6,079 nucleotides of DNA from Chitinivibrionales bacterium (GTDB lineage Bacteria; Fibrobacterota; Chitinivibrionia; Chitinivibrionales; WJMI01). The stretch spans positions 1 through 6,079 of the forward strand of contig WJJU01000462.1 in the NCBI GenBank assembly GCA_014729595.1. The letters are read 5' to 3'. A program made the position numbers and the translations under genes. This document shows positions 1 through 5,448 of this stretch, in pieces. Every line of letters begins with the position of its first letter. Positions within the stretch are counted from its first letter, which is position 1. Under the pieces are notes generated by a model. The model saw nothing but the letters and a program-made list of their open reading frames with translations. It was not told the DNA's origin and ran no database searches.

Positions 1-40
1 ACTCAGGAACATCGACCACGCCCCTTCAACACCGCCACTT

Positions 41-56
41 GATACGGTTTTGTGTT
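41..56. promoter_or_regulatory. operator / upstream activating site, copy 1
   Basis: GATACG-GTTT-TGTGTT has the same 6-4-6 layout as the site at 71-86 and matches its arms at 9 of 12 positions. The spacer is also T-rich. The two copies start 30 bp apart, close to three helical turns, so they would lie on nearly the same DNA face, as expected for a cooperatively binding enhancer protein. The proposed binder is the sigma-54 activator encoded at 2154-3719 (inference). Confidence 0.5.
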
Positions 57-70
57 TTGTGCCCATATCC

Positions 71-86
71 GACACATTTTTGTGTC
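71..86. promoter_or_regulatory. operator / upstream activating site, copy 2
   Basis: GACACA-TTTT-TGTGTC is a perfect 6-bp inverted repeat around a 4-bp T-rich spacer. The same arrangement recurs in front of the activator gene (2052-2067). Both the symmetry and the recurrence can be read directly. That it binds the adjacent Fis-type helix-turn-helix regulator is inferred from its placement upstream of a sigma-54 promoter and of the regulator's own gene. It is neither the NtrC consensus (TGCACC-N5-GGTGCA) nor the NifA consensus (TGT-N10-ACA). Confidence 0.62.
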
Positions 87-287
87 ATTAGCTCCTTTTT
101 GCCGATCTCCCCGGCCACCTCTCAATGCTCGTCTTTTCGTGATTGCTCTATGCTCGATTTCCATTGCAGGCCGCCATTTTCCTGTTCGGCGATAGTTGCT
201 TGATGGACTTGTGATTGGCACGTCCTTGTAGTGCACCCGGTATCGAGCTATTCATTATTAATATTTATGGTCGCTATTCGTCGGGGT

Positions 288-296
288 GGGGGGGGG
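288..296 (+). repeat. G9 homopolymer tract
   Basis: Nine consecutive G residues are preceded by GGGGT, giving 13 G in 14 bases. The tract lies between the operators and the glnA promoter. Such tracts are prone to slipped-strand length change. Here a change would alter the enhancer-promoter distance rather than a reading frame. Confidence 0.8.
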
Positions 297-385
297 CGAA
301 TGAGAGTGAAGCCTCCGCGAAAAGAGGAGTGTGCCATTTTCGATCACAGCGAGGGATTACCGCTACGCGGCGCCAATGTGATCTC

Positions 386-401
386 TGGCACATGGATTGC
401 A
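386..401 (+). promoter_or_regulatory. sigma-54 (RpoN) promoter of glnA
   Basis: TGGCACATGGATTGCA matches the sigma-54 consensus TGGCAC-N5-TTGCA at every conserved position. The invariant GG (387-388) and GC (399-400) are separated by exactly 10 bp. Transcription would begin near 412, leaving a leader of about 76 nt before the glnA start at 488. A sigma-54 promoter requires an AAA+ enhancer-binding activator, and one is encoded immediately downstream of glnA (2154-3719). This mirrors the known use of sigma-54 at glnA promoters in enteric bacteria. Confidence 0.88.
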
Positions 402-431
402 AGACGGCGCATTCATGTATCGCCGACATGC

Positions 432-460
432 TGACAGGCACGGAAAGGGCCGGCTTGTCA
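432..460 (+). other. hairpin in the glnA leader
   Basis: TGACAGGC (432-439) pairs with GCTTGTCA (453-460), with one G-U pair. After a bulged A440, CGG (441-443) pairs with CCG (450-452), leaving the 6-nt loop AAAGGG. The stem of about 11 bp lies wholly inside the predicted transcript and ends 15 nt before the AGGAG ribosome binding site (476-480). No U-run follows, so it is not a terminator. It could stabilise the mRNA or bind a regulator. I do not recognise it as a known glutamine-riboswitch class. Confidence 0.45.
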
Positions 461-487
461 TTAAATTTCGCAACCAGGAGGCTGAAT

Positions 488-1930
488 ATGAAATGCACGA
501 CTCCCCGCGACGTCTTGAAACTCATTGAGAGCGAAGGGGTCAAAGTGGTGGACCTTCGGTTCATGGACTTTCCGGGCCTGTGGCAGCACTTTTCCATCCC
601 GGCTTATGAACTCGAAGAAGATACTTTCGAAAGTGGCCTGGGGTTCGACGGATCAAGCATTCGCGGGTGGCAAGCGATCAACGAATCGGATATGATCGTT
701 AAGCCCGTTCCGGAAACCGCGTTTGTCGACCCCTTTATGGAAGCAAAAACATTGGTATTGGTCTGTAACATCTGCGACCCGTTGACCGGCGTCGATTACA
801 CCCGTGATCCGCGCAATATCGCCCGCAAAGCCGAGAACTACCTTAAAACTCTCGGAGTCGGAGACACCGCCTTTTTTGGTCCCGAAGCGGAGTTCTTTAT
901 TTTCGACGACATCCGGTTCGATCAAACCGCCAACGCGGGTTACTACTTTATCGATTCGGTTGAAGGTCGTTGGAATACCGGGCGTTGCGAAAATATCGAC
1001 GGCAGCAAGACCTCACATAACCTCGGCTACAAACCTCGTTATAAAGAAGGTTATTTCCCGGTGCCCCCTACCGACAGCCAACAGGATATTCGAAGTGAGA
1101 TGATGCTGAGTTTGATCGATGTCGGCGTACCGATTGAATGTCAGCACCATGAGGTGGCTACGGGAGGCCAAGCGGAGATCGATATTCGCTTTGCCCCCTT
1201 AGTCACTATGGGCGACATGTTGCTCAAGTACAAATATGTGATCAAGAATGTTGCGCGGAAGTATGGGAAGACGGTGACATTCATGCCGAAACCCTTGTTC
1301 AACGACAACGGAACCGGCATGCACACGCACTTGTCAATCTGGAAAGAAAACAAGAACCTGTTCGCAGGTGACGGGTATGCGGGGCTCTCCCAAGATGCCT
1401 TGTATGCGATCGGTGGAATACTCAAGCATGCCCCGGCTCTTTTGGCTTTCACGAACCCGACAACCAACAGTTACAAGCGTCTCGTGCCGGGGTTTGAAGC
1501 TCCCGTCAATTTGGCGTACTCAAGTCGGAACCGTTCGGCGGCGGTACGTATCCCGATGTACTCGAATTCACCGAAAGCCAAGCGGCTCGAGTTTCGCTGC
1601 CCGGATCCCAGTTGCAATCCGTATCTGGCAATGTCGGCCATGCTCATGGCCGCGCTGGATGGAATACAGAACAAAATCGATCCCGGCCAGCCGCTGGACA
1701 AGGACATTTACGATCTTCCTCCCGAAGAGCTTGCAAAGGTTCCCACCACACCGGGTTCGCTTCGCGAAGCACTCGTCGCGCTCGAACAGGATCATGAATT
1801 TCTTCTTAAGGGTGACGTGTTCACCCAAGATGTCGTCGATACGTGGGTTGACTACAAAATGACCAATGAGGCTCAGGCAATCGACCTGAGACCGCATCCA
1901 TGGGAATTTGCACTCTATTACGATATCTAA
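488..1930 (+). CDS. glnA: glutamine synthetase, type I (GSI-beta-like)
   Basis: Catalyses glutamate + NH4+ + ATP to glutamine in the cytoplasm as a dodecamer, the entry point for ammonia assimilation. The protein has 480 residues, close to the family norm of about 470. The start at 488 has AGGAG (476-480) at 7-nt spacing; the frame is open upstream to 215 but that part is not protein-like. Visible landmarks are the DGSS latch (54-57), metal and substrate glutamates in GPEAEFF (E133, E135) and HHEVATGGQAEID (E222, E230), H279 in the GTGMHTH segment, NPTTNSYKRLVPGFEAP with the flap E337, R354, and E368/R370. Residues about 146-195 contain the insertion typical of the beta subtype. Y408 in IYDLPPEE matches the tyrosine adenylylated in E. 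coli, so control by a GlnE-type enzyme is possible. A sigma-54 promoter lies upstream and a terminator downstream, making it a likely single-gene transcript. Confidence 0.97.
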   Translation: MKCTTPRDVLKLIESEGVKVVDLRFMDFPGLWQHFSIPAYELEEDTFESGLGFDGSSIRGWQAINESDMIVKPVPETAFVDPFMEAKTLVLVCNICDPLTGVDYTRDPRNIARKAENYLKTLGVGDTAFFGPEAEFFIFDDIRFDQTANAGYYFIDSVEGRWNTGRCENIDGSKTSHNLGYKPRYKEGYFPVPPTDSQQDIRSEMMLSLIDVGVPIECQHHEVATGGQAEIDIRFAPLVTMGDMLLKYKYVIKNVARKYGKTVTFMPKPLFNDNGTGMHTHLSIWKENKNLFAGDGYAGLSQDALYAIGGILKHAPALLAFTNPTTNSYKRLVPGFEAPVNLAYSSRNRSAAVRIPMYSNSPKAKRLEFRCPDPSCNPYLAMSAMLMAALDGIQNKIDPGQPLDKDIYDLPPEELAKVPTTPGSLREALVALEQDHEFLLKGDVFTQDVVDTWVDYKMTNEAQAIDLRPHPWEFALYYDI

Positions 1931-1986
1931 TGCACTCGTTCGTTTTGTATTTTCCTCCCGGTCGGGGACATCGGTCAAGGCCGAAT

Positions 1987-2005
1987 GCCCCCGTCCGGGG
2001 GCTTT
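1987..2005 (+). terminator. intrinsic terminator of glnA
   Basis: GCCCCC (1987-1992) and GGGGGC (1997-2002) form a six-pair all-GC stem with a GTCC loop, followed by TTT. It lies 57 nt after the glnA stop. The U-tract is short, so termination may be partial. It separates glnA from the regulator gene, which has its own operator. Confidence 0.6.
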
Positions 2006-2023
2006 CCGGTAAGCAACAACCCA

Positions 2024-2039
2024 CACACATCTTGCCTGA
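2024..2039. promoter_or_regulatory. operator half-site upstream of the regulator
   Basis: CACACA-TCTT matches the left arm and spacer of the 2052-2067 operator almost exactly, but the right arm (GCCTGA) does not match. It lies 28 bp upstream of the full site, similar to the 30-bp pairing at 41-86. It may be a weak second binding site. Confidence 0.3.
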
Positions 2040-2051
2040 ACAGCTTACATT

Positions 2052-2067
2052 GACACATCTTTGTATC
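2052..2067. promoter_or_regulatory. operator upstream of the sigma-54 activator gene
   Basis: GACACA-TCTT-TGTATC matches the arms of the glnA-upstream site (71-86) at 11 of 12 positions with the same 4-bp T-rich spacer. It lies 86 bp before the regulator's start codon. Recurrence of one inverted repeat before glnA and before the regulator gene points to one protein binding both places, most simply the regulator itself (autoregulation; inference). Confidence 0.6.
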
Positions 2068-2153
2068 AACAAGGGAAGGTTTTGCGGTAGATATGGTGCA
2101 GTCCGCCTTTTTGGTACGGAAACGTGTCGTGTGATTCCCGAGGAGTGCCGTCG

Positions 2154-3719
2154 ATGATTATCCCGGAGATAAACTGGAAGCTAAGTTTCAATGGAATTTC
2201 GGTCTTGTACCATACGGCTCGCATCCTGGCTTCCGGTGGAGAGTTGCAGAAGGTCATGGCCGACATCCTTGAGGTTCTGGAGATTCATGCGGGAATGAAT
2301 CGCGGCATGATTTCTATTCTTTCGACCGACAACTCTCGACTTGTCGCCGATGTCGCGCGAGGCATATCCGAGCGGGACCGTCGAAAAGGAACTTATAAGT
2401 TGGGTGAAGGAGTCACGGGGAAAGTGGTTGAGACGGGGCGCTCGATCCTTATTCCCAAGCTCAATGATGAGCCGGCTTTTTTGGACAAGACTGGGGCGCG
2501 GGCGAATTTGATGGTTCACAATGTTGCGTTCCTTTGTGTTCCCATCAAGGCGGAAAATCGCGTGGTGGGGACCCTGTCGGTCGATCGTGTGACTGACGGA
2601 AATGCTGATCAGAGCATGCTGGAAGATGAGATGCGGTTTCTCGAGGCGATTGCGGACCTTATTGTACGTGTTGTGCTTGAGCGACGCAAAAGTCAGGCAC
2701 GCATCTCGGCGCTCGAAGAAGAAAACCTTCACCTTCGCAAAACGCTCGAAGATATGGGTCGTCCAGAGAAGGTGATCGGCAACAGCAGCGCCATGCGCGA
2801 GGTGTTTCGCCAGATTGCCCAGGTTGCGCCCTCCCCCACGACGGTTTTGATTCTTGGTGAGACCGGCACCGGTAAAGAGGTGATTGCGCGGGCAATTCAC
2901 GATAAAAGTCAATACAAGGGGGGGTCTTTTATTGCCGTCAACTGCGCCGCGCTACCCGAGACCCTTTTGGAAAGCGAACTTTTCGGCCACGAGAAGGGTT
3001 CATTCACCGGTGCAACCGCCAGGAGGATCGGACGGTTCGAATCGGCGGCGGGCGGGACGCTGTTTCTTGATGAAATCGGAGAGATGTCCTTAACCGCTCA
3101 AAGCCGACTTCTTCGCGCCATTCAAGAAAAGGAGATTCAGCGGGTCGGGGGGACCGAGCCTATCAGAATCGATGTGCGACTTGTTTGCGCGACCAATCGT
3201 AATCTTGAAGAAGATGTGTCGGCGGGGCGGTTCCGGGAGGACCTGTATTACCGAATAAATGTATTCACTATCCCACTCCCGCCGCTGCGCAATCGGGGGG
3301 CCGATATCTTTTTGTTGGCGGATCATTTCAGCAAAGCTTATGCGAAACGATACAACAAATCGGTGAATCGTATTTCGACACCGGCAATCGACATGCTTGC
3401 CTCCTACCACTGGCCGGGCAATGTTCGGGAACTGGAGAATGTAGTCGAGCGAGCGGTAATTGTAGCCCGGGGCGATTCTATCGACGGCCATGACCTTCCG
3501 CCCACGCTCCAAATGAAAAGCCATGATCAAGCGGATCGGAGACCGGACACATTTCAGAGGATGGTTGAAGCATACGAGAAAGAGCTGATTATCGACGCGC
3601 TCAAAGACACACGGGGCAACCAAACAAAGGCCGCCACGCTTCTTGGTACCACGAAGCGAATCATTCAATATAAGATAACCAAGTATGGGATCGAGTATGC
3701 GCGCTTCCGACACACATAA
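2154..3719 (+). CDS. NifA-like sigma-54-dependent activator (GAF-AAA+-Fis HTH)
   Basis: A 521-residue enhancer-binding protein that would remodel RNA polymerase-sigma-54 using ATP. The ATG at 2154 is chosen because AGGAG (2141-2145) precedes it by 8 nt; an in-frame GTG at 2124 is unsupported. Domains: an N-terminal GAF sensor (about 20-170), a charged linker likely to be a coiled coil (about 178-200), an AAA+ domain (about 207-440) and a C-terminal Fis-type HTH (about 487-514, GNQTKAATLLGTTKRIIQYK). Motifs: Walker A GETGTGKE (235-242), GSFTGA loop (282-287), Walker B FLDE (304-307), sensor I ATNRN (346-350), arginine finger region REDLYYR (361-367), sensor II WPGNVRE (420-426). There is no receiver domain, so it is NifA-like rather than NtrC-like. 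The cysteine motif of oxygen-sensitive NifA proteins is absent. GAF domains of some NifA proteins bind 2-oxoglutarate; whether this one does is unknown. Its likely targets are the glnA promoter at 386-401 and its own gene. No nitrogenase genes are visible, so I do not name it nifA. Confidence 0.93.
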   Translation: MIIPEINWKLSFNGISVLYHTARILASGGELQKVMADILEVLEIHAGMNRGMISILSTDNSRLVADVARGISERDRRKGTYKLGEGVTGKVVETGRSILIPKLNDEPAFLDKTGARANLMVHNVAFLCVPIKAENRVVGTLSVDRVTDGNADQSMLEDEMRFLEAIADLIVRVVLERRKSQARISALEEENLHLRKTLEDMGRPEKVIGNSSAMREVFRQIAQVAPSPTTVLILGETGTGKEVIARAIHDKSQYKGGSFIAVNCAALPETLLESELFGHEKGSFTGATARRIGRFESAAGGTLFLDEIGEMSLTAQSRLLRAIQEKEIQRVGGTEPIRIDVRLVCATNRNLEEDVSAGRFREDLYYRINVFTIPLPPLRNRGADIFLLADHFSKAYAKRYNKSVNRISTPAIDMLASYHWPGNVRELENVVERAVIVARGDSIDGHDLPPTLQMKSHDQADRRPDTFQRMVEAYEKELIIDALKDTRGNQTKAATLLGTTKRIIQYKITKYGIEYARFRHT

Positions 3720-3794
3720 GATAATATCGGTCGAATGCGGCGCAAGCGCATGCCCTCGCCCGGCTTTGGTTACCTTCCATTCTTAATTATGATC

Positions 3795-3810
3795 TTATAA
3801 CCGGTTATAA
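3795..3810. promoter_or_regulatory. perfect 16-bp palindrome, likely repressor operator
   Basis: TTATAACCGGTTATAA is identical to its own reverse complement. Its right half overlaps the TATAAT at 3806-3811, so a protein bound here would block the promoter of the gene at 3917. The sequence is unrelated to the GACACA-type operators, which suggests a different regulator whose gene is not in this window. Confidence 0.55.
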
Positions 3811-3811
3811 T
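3806..3811 (+). promoter_or_regulatory. -10 box of the AspRS-like gene
   Basis: TATAAT is a perfect housekeeping -10 hexamer, with transcription expected near 3818. The hexamer 17 bp upstream (3783-3788, TTAATT) is only a weak -35, so the promoter may need an activator or use lineage-specific spacing. It is the best promoter candidate in the 197-bp gap before the gene at 3917. Confidence 0.5.
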
Positions 3812-3835
3812 GCGTTACCCGATAGATCGATGCGC

Positions 3836-3872
3836 GGCGCCGGAGGCGCTCCGGGTAATATTTTGCTTTTTG
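3836..3872 (+). other. possible attenuator in the leader of the AspRS-like gene
   Basis: CCGGAG (3840-3845) and CTCCGG (3849-3854) form a perfect six-pair stem with a GCG loop. A U-rich stretch follows (3859-3872, ATATTTTGCTTTTT). An overlapping alternative, GCGCC (3837-3841) with GGCGC (3845-3849), cannot form at the same time. Mutually exclusive hairpins, one with a U-rich tail, between a promoter and a ribosome binding site suggest attenuation. The U-run is interrupted and starts a few bases after the stem, so termination would be weak. Confidence 0.35.
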
Positions 3873-3916
3873 GGGCCGAAAACGCCGTCACCTACAATTC
3901 TACATGGAGACCAACA

Positions 3917-5149
3917 ATGTCGACACAGCAACCGATCAGCCGAAGTATCTACAATTTTCAGGCGGCACTTCGTGAAAATGGAAGCTCGTTGGAGGAATTT
4001 GTCCGCAATCAGTATGTGAACAAATGGATGGGCGATACGGTTCATCATGTCATGGCAATCCGCACGACCTTCGTGAATGCAATGCATAATTTCCTGACCA
4101 ACGAGGGGCTTTTTAACATGGAACGGGTCTCCCTTAGCCCCGTGACCGACCCTCTGGCTCATGATGTCGAACATACGCCCTCTGTCACCTACAAAGGTCA
4201 TGAGTACATGACCACGCATTCGATGATCTACTCGAAGTTTCTTGCCTGTTTCAATCCCGCGGTCAAAGGAATTTTTGTCGACTCTCCAAATATCCGGCTG
4301 GAACTCGAGAGCCCCACCGGCACTCAGCGCGGCCGTTACTTGGTGGATTTTTCGCAGATGGACATCGAGCTTCGACGAGAAAATCAAGTATCGCTCGACG
4401 ACTACCTTCATGCAACGGACAGGGTTACCGCACTTATTCACGAAGACTTCGAGAAGGCGCTTTCTTTTTTTGAGCGTCTGATAATTCACACGATCAGTGC
4501 CGTTGTTGAGCGCAATGAAGAAAACCTTCGTGCTCTGGGCATTGTCTTTGAGGTACCTAAAGGTCCATTCCCACGTTTCCGCAAAGATCAGGCACGGTCT
4601 CTTGCAAAGGGGACCTCGATAGAACGCGCGGTCGGTAAGCAGGCGAAATCGCAGTTTTTTTGGATTATCGGCCTTATGCGCGAGAACTACGACCTCATCT
4701 ATCCATATCTTAAGCCCGACGGCGGTAAGGTGCCGATAGCAAATTTCACGTCGGATATGATATATAATTATGATCTTTGCGCCCAGTCATTGAATCGTGC
4801 CGACAACGAATACGGTCCCGCATACGAAATAAGCTCCGGGGCGTTGCGGGAATGGCTCTATGAGCCCATTGTCGAACGACTGATCGACAACAGAATCATT
4901 GCGGTTCGCCCAAAGATTGAAAACGGCGAAATCGTGAATGTCGAAGAGCTTGACGGCTACGGTCCATTCCTTATTGCCGCCGTGCAGAAGGATGATGACG
5001 GCAACCCGCTTTTCCCGAGCACATTCGGCGGCGGAATCGGAATCGAACGCGCTTTGCTGGCGCTTTGCACGGGACCCAAGGTTTCCAAAGTCGATGATAT
5101 TACGCTGTTTGGGAAGAACCCGGATTCGCATCCTTTGTACCTTTACTAA
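3917..5149 (+). CDS. AspRS/AsnRS-like catalytic-core protein, probable ammonia-dependent asparagine synthetase
   Basis: A 410-residue class II aminoacyl-tRNA synthetase-fold enzyme. The ATG at 3917 is chosen because GGAG (3906-3909) lies 7 nt upstream; an in-frame ATG at 3830 would run through the leader hairpins and lacks a ribosome binding site. Motif 2 is seen at about 120-152 (SPNIRLE with R127 and E129, then YLVDFSQMDIE), an EISSGALR segment at 304-311 resembles the ExxSG element of AspRS, and motif 3 is GGGIGIER (371-378, R378). The N-terminal OB-fold that binds the anticodon in AspRS and AsnRS is missing; the first 45 residues look helical. Such stripped relatives include AsnA and the archaeal AspRS-related asparagine synthetase, which make asparagine from aspartate, ammonia and ATP (AMP-forming). 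I recall the archaeal form as about 290 residues, so this one is clearly longer, with extra sequence around 160-290. Proximity to glnA supports ammonia use (inference). A tRNA-independent ligase of another amino acid is an alternative. The fold is near certain; the substrate is less so. Confidence 0.75.
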   Translation: MSTQQPISRSIYNFQAALRENGSSLEEFVRNQYVNKWMGDTVHHVMAIRTTFVNAMHNFLTNEGLFNMERVSLSPVTDPLAHDVEHTPSVTYKGHEYMTTHSMIYSKFLACFNPAVKGIFVDSPNIRLELESPTGTQRGRYLVDFSQMDIELRRENQVSLDDYLHATDRVTALIHEDFEKALSFFERLIIHTISAVVERNEENLRALGIVFEVPKGPFPRFRKDQARSLAKGTSIERAVGKQAKSQFFWIIGLMRENYDLIYPYLKPDGGKVPIANFTSDMIYNYDLCAQSLNRADNEYGPAYEISSGALREWLYEPIVERLIDNRIIAVRPKIENGEIVNVEELDGYGPFLIAAVQKDDDGNPLFPSTFGGGIGIERALLALCTGPKVSKVDDITLFGKNPDSHPLYLY

Positions 5150-5162
5150 GAAATTCCACCGA

Positions 5163-5215
5163 CATATTTCGCACGAAGATATGCGGGCGGACGGGTAATT
5201 TCACGATATCCGTCC
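5163..5215 (+). terminator. tandem hairpins after the AspRS-like gene, candidate terminator
   Basis: Two hairpins lie 13 nt after the stop codon. The first pairs CATAT (5163-5167) with ATATG (5179-5183). The second pairs GGACGGGTA (5189-5197) with TATCCGTCC (5207-5215), nine pairs including one G-U. No U-run follows; instead there is a C-rich tract. This could be a Rho-assisted 3' end or an mRNA-stabilising structure. Confidence 0.35.
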
Positions 5216-5216
5216 T

Positions 5217-5225
5217 CCCCCCCCC
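5217..5225 (+). repeat. C9 homopolymer tract
   Basis: Nine consecutive C residues directly follow the tandem hairpins. On the opposite strand this is a G9 tract like the one at 288-296. It is non-coding here. Confidence 0.8.
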
Positions 5226-5261
5226 ACGTTTTCTCCCACCTCCGATGATGAATATGTATAT

Positions 5262-5277
5262 TGATTGTCGCCAATCA
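5262..5277. repeat. 6-4-6 inverted repeat in the 5150-5448 intergenic region
   Basis: TGATTG (5262-5267) and CAATCA (5272-5277) flank TCGC. It could be an operator for the small gene at 5449 or an RNA hairpin. It shares the 6-4-6 layout but not the sequence of the GACACA-type operators. It follows AT-rich sequence (TATATT at 5257-5262) with no matching -35 box. Confidence 0.3.
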
Positions 5278-5294
5278 CCAGCGGAATAGAATCG

Positions 5295-5314
5295 GCTCCA
5301 CTTTGAGTGGGAGC
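5295..5314 (+). other. leader hairpin before the small exported protein
   Basis: GCTCC (5295-5299) pairs with GGAGC (5310-5314), and ACT (5300-5302) with AGT (5306-5308), leaving a bulged G5309 and a TTG loop. It lies about 135 nt upstream of the start codon. No RNA family is recognised. Confidence 0.3.
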
Positions 5315-5448
5315 GAAGCGTACCGTCGACTTCCGAAGAATAATCGCTTCCATATCCGGCTACAAGCTCCGGTCGGGGGAACACGTTGGGAGTCGCGAAA
5401 GCCGTTAATAGTTCACCGTATCATAATCAACGAGGAGGGATTCCAAGC

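Larger units (their letters stand above)
1..385. other. gene-free region upstream of glnA
   Basis: No convincing gene lies here on either strand. Possible readings lack a ribosome binding site and show no recognisable protein. The stretch contains two tandem copies of an inverted-repeat operator (41-56 and 71-86) and a G9 tract (288-296), and ends just before a sigma-54 promoter. The operators lie about 300-345 bp upstream of that promoter. This is long for an enhancer but workable by DNA looping. Because the window begins at position 1, the operators could instead serve a gene to the left. Confidence 0.7.

Noticed and set aside
216..230. TGGCACG resembling a sigma-54 -24 element
   Set aside because: The following TTGTA is one base too close and lacks the invariant GC, so spacing and sequence both fail.
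3..236. Reverse-strand frame at the left edge
   Set aside because: It begins with GTG without a ribosome binding site, has a low-information basic composition, and covers the operator repeats.
215..487. In-frame N-terminal extension of glnA
   Set aside because: It has no ribosome binding site, is not glutamine synthetase-like, and spans the sigma-54 promoter and leader hairpin; the start at 488 has a good AGGAG and gives the normal family length.
2050..2055. TTGACA as a -35 box for the activator gene
   Set aside because: It is a perfect -35 hexamer, but no acceptable -10 lies 16-18 bp downstream; the bases are better explained as part of the operator dyad.
2085..2100. GG-N10-GC match before the activator gene
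   Set aside because: Only the invariant dinucleotides and a few other bases match; such a hit is expected by chance in a gap of this size.
2181..2912. Long reverse-strand frame of 243 codons inside the activator gene
   Set aside because: It is the antisense shadow of the GAF/AAA+ coding sequence, with no recognisable domain or plausible start.
3735..3751. Hairpin after the activator gene as a terminator
   Set aside because: ATGCG/CGCAT gives only five pairs with an inner mismatch and no U-run follows.
3830..3916. Upstream in-frame ATG as the start of the AspRS-like gene
   Set aside because: It lacks a ribosome binding site and would place leader hairpins inside the coding region; ATG 3917 has GGAG at proper spacing.
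5386..5448. Upstream in-frame start for the small exported protein
   Set aside because: It would put polar residues before the signal peptide and run through the AGGAGG that clearly serves the ATG at 5449.
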